Positions 59,401 to 64,000 of a stretch of DNA of 64,000 nucleotides are shown piece by piece. The position numbers and the translations under genes are program-made. The stretch is from Limnohabitans sp. Rim47 (GTDB taxonomy: Bacteria; Pseudomonadota; Gammaproteobacteria; Burkholderiales; Burkholderiaceae_C). The DNA lies in assembly GCF_001517545.1 (NCBI RefSeq), contig NZ_FBYA01000001.1, forward strand, positions 1,009,979 through 1,073,978. Reading direction: 5' to 3'. Each line of letters begins with the position of its first letter. Positions within the stretch are counted from its first letter, which is position 1. The notes under the pieces are model-generated. The model had not been told where the DNA came from. It made no database searches and worked only from the letters and a program-made list of their open reading frames with translations.

Positions 59401-60771
59401 TCAGGGCTTGAAGTGTCGCACAGCCGCCTCGGCAATCGCCCTGCCCTGCTCTTGCACAAAATGGCCCGCATCGGGCAGCAGCATGGGCTCGGGGCAGCCA
59501 CGGATCTGGCTTTGCAAATGGCGCATCACCGGCTCACCCAGCACCGGGTCTTGCTGGCCAATGGCCATCAGGCTTTGGCCCTGCCAATCGCGTTGCCAAA
59601 AGGCTTGGGCTTGGCGCGAAATGGCCGCGCCGGGTGCATCGGCCATGGCCGGCACCATGGGCGGAAAGGCCCTGAGCGCGGCGCGAAAGCCTTTGTCTGG
59701 GAATGGCGCGTTGTAGGCCGCTGTCTCAGCGGGCGTCATGCCGGGGTTGCCCCGCGCAAACAGCTTGCCCACATCGAACTGCGGCTGGCTTTGGCACCAG
59801 TCGCGCCAGGCCAAAAAGCCCGCACTCAGGGGCTGCTCACCTGTGGCCAAAGTGGTGTTCATGACCAGCAGGCCCTTGTAACGCGCTGGCGCGGCCATGG
59901 GCAAGGTCAGGCCCACAATGCCGCCCCAGTCTTGCACCACCAACACCACGCGCTGCACATCCAGCCGCGCCAGCAAATCCAGCAAGGACTGGCGGTGCGT
60001 TTCAAACTGGTGAAAGCGGTCTTTTTTGGGCTTGTCGCTTTTGCCAAAGCCGATCAAGTCGGGTGCCACCACGCGGTGCCCCGCCGCCAGCCAGACCGGG
60101 ATCATCTTGCGGTAAAGGTAGCTCCAGGCCGGGTTGCCGTGCAGGCAAAGCCAGGTCAGTGGCGCGTCTTGGGGGCCTTCGTCCAGGTAATGCATGCGCA
60201 GGCCTGCGATGCTGGGCAGGTCATTCACGTAACGGGGCGGCCAAGGGTAGTCAGGCAAACCGGCAAACGCCGCATCGGGCGTGCGCAGCGCGTCTTCGCG
60301 CACGGGGTCGGCATTCACGCGCTTGGGCTTGAAAAAATCCTGGAGCAACTGAGCGCACGCATCGGCCAGCACCCCACCCGTGACCTGCGTCTGGTGGTTC
60401 AGCTGCGTGTGGCCAAACAGGTTGAGCACCGAGCCCGCCACGCCGGTGCGCGGATCGGCTGCGCCAAACACCACACGGTCCAGCCGCGCGTGCAGCATGG
60501 CCCCGCTGCACATGGCGCAAGGCTCCAACGTGACATACAGGGTGCAGCCGTCCAGTCGGTAATTGCCCAGCACACGGGCCGCTTCGCGCAAGGCCACCAC
60601 CTCGGCATGCGCGGTGGGGTCGTGGCTGGCAATCGGCGCGTTGCGCCCGGTAGCGATCACTTGGCCGTTTTGCACGACCACCGCGCCCACGGGCACTTCG
60701 CCTGCGTCTGCGGCCAAGCGGGCTTGGTCCAAGGCCAGACGCATCCACTGCTCATCGCTCAAAGACGTCAT
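59401..60771 (-). CDS. tadA: TadA tRNA adenosine deaminase fused to haloalkane dehalogenase-like hydrolase
   Basis: 456 residues, one continuous frame with two enzymes. Residues 5-150 are TadA, which makes inosine 34 in tRNA-Arg: zinc site His55-Ala-Glu57 and PCAMC (84-88). Residues 175-456 are an alpha/beta hydrolase of the haloalkane dehalogenase type: HGNP (211-214), Asp nucleophile with halide Trp in VVQDWGG (Asp281, Trp282), acid Asp408 (GQQDPVLG) and His437 (DAGHFVQ). All catalytic positions look intact. TadA alone is about 160 residues. It overlaps the upstream membrane gene by four bases and leads into ldcA. The reason for the fusion is not known. Confidence 0.9.
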   Translation of the reverse strand: MTSLSDEQWMRLALDQARLAADAGEVPVGAVVVQNGQVIATGRNAPIASHDPTAHAEVVALREAARVLGNYRLDGCTLYVTLEPCAMCSGAMLHARLDRVVFGAADPRTGVAGSVLNLFGHTQLNHQTQVTGGVLADACAQLLQDFFKPKRVNADPVREDALRTPDAAFAGLPDYPWPPRYVNDLPSIAGLRMHYLDEGPQDAPLTWLCLHGNPAWSYLYRKMIPVWLAAGHRVVAPDLIGFGKSDKPKKDRFHQFETHRQSLLDLLARLDVQRVVLVVQDWGGIVGLTLPMAAPARYKGLLVMNTTLATGEQPLSAGFLAWRDWCQSQPQFDVGKLFARGNPGMTPAETAAYNAPFPDKGFRAALRAFPPMVPAMADAPGAAISRQAQAFWQRDWQGQSLMAIGQQDPVLGEPVMRHLQSQIRGCPEPMLLPDAGHFVQEQGRAIAEAAVRHFKP

Positions 60772-61118
60772 GCGTCAATGTCCTCTTCAAAATGAAAGCG
60801 GTGCAAAAAACGGTGCAGCACGGGTGCGCCCAACACGCCCACGCAGATCAGGGCCACAAAGCCGCTGTACAGCGCATAAGTGCCGGAAAACAATTTGCCC
60901 GCCGTGCTCAGCGGCGCGCCCACCGGCCCCATGCCAGACAAAATCATGGCGGCACTCAAATAAGCATCCACCCAGGACATGTTTTCGAGCTCGTGATAGC
61001 CGAACATGCCCGCCAACAACGACACGCCAATCAGCAGCGAAGCCAGACCCACCGCACCAACCAAGCGTCGGTGGTAAGCCACACGGGGAATCAGGGGTTT
61101 GCTGTAGTGTTCAAACAT
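60768..61118 (-). CDS. small membrane protein of unknown function
   Basis: 116 residues with three hydrophobic segments: GAVGLASLLIGVSLLAGMFG, the central AYLSAAMILSGMGPVG, and YALYSGFVALICVGVLGAPV, then HRFLHRFHFEEDID. The central part, between two helices, loosely recalls an ion-channel pore loop (SAAMILSGMGPVG), but the TVGYG-type filter is absent. It starts 3 bases after the PaiB-like gene and overlaps tadA by four bases, so it is in the same operon. Function unknown. Confidence 0.7.
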   Translation of the reverse strand: MFEHYSKPLIPRVAYHRRLVGAVGLASLLIGVSLLAGMFGYHELENMSWVDAYLSAAMILSGMGPVGAPLSTAGKLFSGTYALYSGFVALICVGVLGAPVLHRFLHRFHFEEDIDA

Positions 61119-61121
61119 GAT

Positions 61122-61778
61122 TCATACCTTGGTTGGGGCCTGTGGCAGCAAACCGAGTTCTTCCATCCAACGGGACAAAGCCTGTTCGCTCGAGGTGCCT
61201 GCGGCATAAGCGGCGTGCATGGCGACATGGGCTTCAGGACGGTGCTGATTGAGTTTGACGGCGCATTGCAAATCTGCGATCTGCATTTCAAAAGCCACAA
61301 TGCCGTTCAGCATGGCCGCGGTGTAACTGGCTGGCAATTCACGCCATTGCTGTGCATACGAAGGCTCGTGGTCGGCAATCAGGCACTTGAGCAAACGATC
61401 CCGGTCGGTCTGTGGGTCGATGATGCGCACTTGCACCTTGGCCTGCACCGCCAGATAAGACCAGGTAGGCACGCGCTGTTTGTCGGCATAAACCCCCGGC
61501 GACATATAGGCCTGCGGCCCCATGAAACTGACCAAGGCCTGCGATGGCGAGGCCAGCAACTGCGCATGCGGATTGGCCCGTGCACAGTGGCCCAACAAAA
61601 CGCCATGTTCGGACGCTGGTTCACCCCACAGTGACACCGCTTGCCAGTGCAACGGGATGTGGCTGAGCACCGGAAAGCCGTCGTCGCCCACCGACACGAT
61701 GGACGCCAAAGGATGCTCGCGCATGATGCGCCGCGCGATGGCTGGATCGGTGTTGTTGAATTGTTTGGGCAGGTACAT
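61122..61778 (-). CDS. PaiB-family FMN-binding negative regulator
   Basis: 218-residue FMN-binding split-barrel protein of the PaiB group, first described as a negative regulator of sporulation and protease genes in Bacillus. It starts MYLPKQFNNTDPAIARRIMR, with HIPLHWQAVSLWGEPASEHG, PQAYMSPGVYADKQRVPTWSY (split in the family block) and a C-terminal LSRWMEELGLLP. ATG at 61778 is the family start; eight more upstream codons are possible. It heads the four-gene operon. A regulatory role here is unproven. Confidence 0.85.
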   Translation of the reverse strand: MYLPKQFNNTDPAIARRIMREHPLASIVSVGDDGFPVLSHIPLHWQAVSLWGEPASEHGVLLGHCARANPHAQLLASPSQALVSFMGPQAYMSPGVYADKQRVPTWSYLAVQAKVQVRIIDPQTDRDRLLKCLIADHEPSYAQQWRELPASYTAAMLNGIVAFEMQIADLQCAVKLNQHRPEAHVAMHAAYAAGTSSEQALSRWMEELGLLPQAPTKV

Positions 61779-61987
61779 AGCAGGATGAATGTACCAAAAC
61801 AAAGGCAGCTGACGGTGCCCTTGTGGCGGACCGCAGTGAGTGCGTCAACAACAGCGCTCGGCACAGCGGGCAAGGTCGGCGGCAAAGCAGCTCACTCATG
61901 TTGATACTGCGATGGCCAAGTCCATAACCCGACATGACTGGTCAAACAACTCCATCAGGCAACTGCAAATTGCTGATGTTGTCAGTA

Positions 61988-62007
61988 TACTGTTGTTTTG
62001 TACAGTA
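61988..62007 (+). promoter_or_regulatory. LexA (SOS) box of the umuDC operon
   Basis: TACTG-N10-CAGTA at near-perfect LexA consensus (CTG, ten bases, CAG), 11 bases upstream of the umuD ATG at 62019. A -10-like TATACT (61986-61991) overlaps it, so LexA would block RNA polymerase. This fixes the umuD start downstream, since an in-frame ATG at 61998 lies inside the box. Confidence 0.9.
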
Positions 62008-62018
62008 TTGGCGACATC

Positions 62019-62453
62019 ATGCCCCAGCTTTCTACCCCGCAGCCCTTGCCCCCCGGCCCACTCCTGGTCAATGCATTTCTGACCAGCGTTCAAGCCGGTT
62101 TCCCCTCCCCCGCCGAAGACCACCAGGTCGAGCGCATCGACTTGATGAGCCAGCTCATCAAGCACCCGCAAGCCACCTTCATGCTGCGCGTGAGCGGCGA
62201 GTCCATGCGCGACGTGGGCATCCTCGACGGCTCGGTCGTGTTGGTGGACAAAGCCATCCAGCCCGAAAGCGGTCACATCGTGATCGCTGTGGTCGATGGC
62301 GACTTCACCTGCAAGGCCCTGCAAATCCCGCCCGGCGGCGGCATGCGCCTGAAAGCCGCCAATCCCGACTACCCGGACATCGTGCCCAAGGACGGCCAGA
62401 CCGTGGAAATCTGGGGCGTGGTCGTGGCCAGCATCGTCCAGCACCCGGCCTGA
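62019..62453 (+). CDS. umuD: UmuD, LexA-like autocleaving subunit of DNA polymerase V
   Basis: 144-residue UmuD. RecA-stimulated self-cleavage at Ala26-Gly27 (SVQAGFPSPAED) would give UmuD', which binds UmuC. The catalytic dyad is Ser62 (VSGESMRD) and Lys99 (DFTCKALQ). The start ATG lies just after the LexA box. It is separated from umuC by 1 base. Chromosomal; no plasmid signs. Confidence 0.94.
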   Translation: MPQLSTPQPLPPGPLLVNAFLTSVQAGFPSPAEDHQVERIDLMSQLIKHPQATFMLRVSGESMRDVGILDGSVVLVDKAIQPESGHIVIAVVDGDFTCKALQIPPGGGMRLKAANPDYPDIVPKDGQTVEIWGVVVASIVQHPA

Positions 62454-62454
62454 C

Positions 62455-63756
62455 ATGCTCGCCCTGGTCGACGGCAACAACTTCTATTGCAGCTGCGAGC
62501 GCGTGTTTCAGCCCTGGCTGCAAGGCCGCCCGCTCGTCGTCCTGAGCAACAACGACGGTTGCGCCATCGCCCGCAGTGACGAAGCCAAAGCCCTGGGCAT
62601 CAAGATGGGCGCGCCCTACTTCCAGCTGCGCGAGCTGGAACGCGACGCGGGCCTGATCGCGCTGTCTGCCAATTTCGCGCTTTACGGCGACATGAGCGAC
62701 CGCATGATGACCCTGGCCGCAGGCCTTGGCCACACGCAAGAGGTCTATTCCATCGATGAAAGCTTTATCGACCTGAGCGGCATCACCGGCGACCTGGTGC
62801 GCCGCGCCCGCATCATCCGCAGACGCATTCATCAATGGATCGGCATCCCGACCTGCATCGGCATCGGCCCCACCAAAACCCTCGCCAAGTTGGCCAACGC
62901 CATCGCCAAAAGCGCCGAACGCAAGCCCGGCAGCTATCCGGTGCAGCATGCGCAAATCTGCCATCTGGGCGCGTGTACCCGCGAAGAACTTCAAGCCCTG
63001 CTCCAAACCACCGAAGTCGGGGACGTCTGGGGCGTCGGCCCCAAGATCGGCGCACAGCTGCGCGCCCAAGGCATCCACACCGCGCTCCAACTCCAGCGCA
63101 TGGACCCAGCCGCAGCCAAAGCGGGCTGGTCGGTCGTGCTGGAAAAAACCGTGCGCGAACTCAACGGCGTGCCCTGCATTGAATTTGAAGACGAGCCCCC
63201 GGCCAAACAACAAATCGCCTGCACCAGATCCTTCGGCCACCCGGTGACGGAGCTGATCGAGCTGCAAGAAGCCATCACCGAATTCGCCTGCCGTGCTGCA
63301 GAAAAACTGCGCAAGCAAGGCAGCCACACGGCTTTCATCTCGGCTTTCATCCGCACCAGTCCGTTCAGGAAACAAGACCCGCAATACAGCCGTAGCGCAA
63401 GCATCCCCCTGCCCTCGCCCACCAGCGACAGCGCGCACATCGCGCAAACGGCCAACGCCATCCTGAAACACATCTACCGCCCCGGCTTCAAGTACGCCAA
63501 AGCGGGCGTGATGCTCATGGACCTCCAGCCCGCCACCCGCCACCAGCTGACGCTGGACTTTAACGAGACCATGCCCGAAAACCGCATCCGACTGATGGAC
63601 GCGATGGACCAGGTGAACCAACGCTACGGACGCGGCACCCTCAAGCTGGCCAGCGCGGGTGCACCCCGGGCGCGCAAGCTGTGGGCGATGAAGCAAGAGA
63701 GGATGTCGACGGGGTTCACGACGGACTGGGGGGGCTTGGCTGACGTCAAGAGTTAA
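62455..63756 (+). CDS. umuC: UmuC, error-prone translesion DNA polymerase V catalytic subunit
   Basis: 433-residue Y-family polymerase. Catalytic carboxylates: Asp in ALVDGNNFYCSCERVF and the pair in YSIDESFIDLSG; helix-hairpin-helix region GVGPKIGAQLRAQGI; little-finger region RSFGHPVTELIELQEAI. C-terminal UmuC-specific domain (PGFKYAKAGVMLMDLQP) is present, so it is full length. It makes mutagenic bypass of lesions during SOS. An IS21-like end begins shortly after the stop. Confidence 0.95.
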   Translation: MLALVDGNNFYCSCERVFQPWLQGRPLVVLSNNDGCAIARSDEAKALGIKMGAPYFQLRELERDAGLIALSANFALYGDMSDRMMTLAAGLGHTQEVYSIDESFIDLSGITGDLVRRARIIRRRIHQWIGIPTCIGIGPTKTLAKLANAIAKSAERKPGSYPVQHAQICHLGACTREELQALLQTTEVGDVWGVGPKIGAQLRAQGIHTALQLQRMDPAAAKAGWSVVLEKTVRELNGVPCIEFEDEPPAKQQIACTRSFGHPVTELIELQEAITEFACRAAEKLRKQGSHTAFISAFIRTSPFRKQDPQYSRSASIPLPSPTSDSAHIAQTANAILKHIYRPGFKYAKAGVMLMDLQPATRHQLTLDFNETMPENRIRLMDAMDQVNQRYGRGTLKLASAGAPRARKLWAMKQERMSTGFTTDWGGLADVKS

Positions 63757-63926
63757 GCTCTAAAACAGATATGCAACACGAATCCGAAAACACAAATTTG
63801 CCCACTGAAATGGTGAACTCAGGATTTGCCCACCACGGCCTTGATGTCCTTCTGTTGCCGCCGACCGAAAACTGACCATCTAAACCTAGGAGTGCCGACT
63901 CAAAATTGACCAGGGTGTTCAACTGG

Positions 63927-63947
63927 CCTGCTGAAATATTCAGCAGG
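63927..63947. repeat. hairpin in the IS21 left end
   Basis: Perfect 9-base inverted repeat CCTGCTGAA/TTCAGCAGG with a 3-base loop, 21 bases upstream of the istA ATG. It may limit read-through transcription or translation of the transposase. Confidence 0.7.
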
Positions 63948-63967
63948 AGAGCAAGAAGGTGATCACC

Positions 63968-64000
63968 ATGGAAATGATAGGCAAGGTCAGGCGCATGAAG
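63968..64000 (+). CDS. istA: IstA transposase, first 11 codons only
   Basis: ATG at 63968 with AAGGTG upstream, reading MEMIGKVRRMK to the window end. This matches the usual start of IS21-family IstA (DDE transposase). The rest lies beyond the window, so intactness is unknown. Confidence 0.7.
   Translation, partial: MEMIGKVRRMK

Larger units (their letters stand above)
63780..64000. mobile_element. left end of an IS21-family insertion sequence (cut by window)
   Basis: The last 220 bases have no resident gene but carry repeated short motifs typical of IS21 ends: AAAA(C/T)TGACCA twice (about 63875 and 63902) and ATTTGCCCAC twice (about 63798 and 63833), then a hairpin and the start of istA. 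The outer boundary cannot be fixed without the other end; the TGCAACACG near 63775 is a guess. It is inserted just downstream of umuC without interrupting it. Confidence 0.75.

Noticed and set aside
58963..60795. 610-codon plus-strand frame opposite ldcA and the tadA fusion
   Set aside because: Antisense shadow crossing two real genes.
60768..61118. Small membrane protein as a potassium channel
   Set aside because: The pore-like loop lacks the TVGYG-type selectivity filter and three segments do not fit a standard channel subunit.
61998..62018. Upstream ATG for umuD
   Set aside because: It lies inside the LexA box and would add seven residues that do not look like UmuD.

Overview
The window is a dense stretch of a GC-rich beta-proteobacterial chromosome. 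Gene content and order fit the order Burkholderiales, most likely the family Comamonadaceae. The strongest markers are the run ndk-rlmN-rodZ-ispG-hisS-yfgM-bamB-der-hfq-hflX-hflK-hflC-DUF2065-hisZ-purA-phosphoribosyltransferase, the sucA-sucB-lpd operon, and rluB-scpB-rluD divergent from bamD. This placement is inferred from gene order and protein character, without any database search. No rRNA, tRNA or CRISPR array was seen.

Layout. 1-2375: 3' part of glnD. 2382-6589: a catabolic island with a GntR/UTRA regulator divergent from an SsuD-like monooxygenase, an aldo/keto reductase, a flavin reductase and a TauE-type sulfite exporter. These genes together look like an oxidative desulfonation route. 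6604-15833: housekeeping and accessory genes (ygiQ, yigZ, a two-half chromate transporter, a lipoprotein, rlmB, ybbA, tesA, mnmH, DUF2189). 15939-32828: metC followed by the long minus-strand core run. 32952-36910: rluB, scpB, rluD and divergent bamD. 36876-49301: dinG-like helicase, small genes, zapE, the 2-oxoglutarate dehydrogenase operon, prpE and a cysteine hydrolase.

From about 49.4 kb the window becomes accessory. It holds a glyoxalase-like protein whose 3' end abuts a truncated ycaO remnant, and a RecQ-like helicase with an in-frame hexanucleotide microsatellite and a phosphoribosyltransferase-like tail. A single-chain MmeI-type restriction-modification enzyme lies divergent to that helicase. 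Next come an MFS transporter and an orphan regulator with a helix-turn-helix and what looks like a phosphorylation-dead receiver domain, behind an AT-rich leader. Then an operon encodes PaiB-like, membrane, TadA-dehalogenase fusion and LD-carboxypeptidase proteins. The window ends with an SOS-controlled umuDC operon and the left end of an IS21-family element cut off by the window edge.

The most interesting candidates for new biology are the desulfonation-like island, the RecQ/MmeI pair with its coding microsatellite, the TadA-haloalkane dehalogenase fusion, and the HTH-pseudoreceiver regulator. All functions are assigned from recognised motifs and gene context only.
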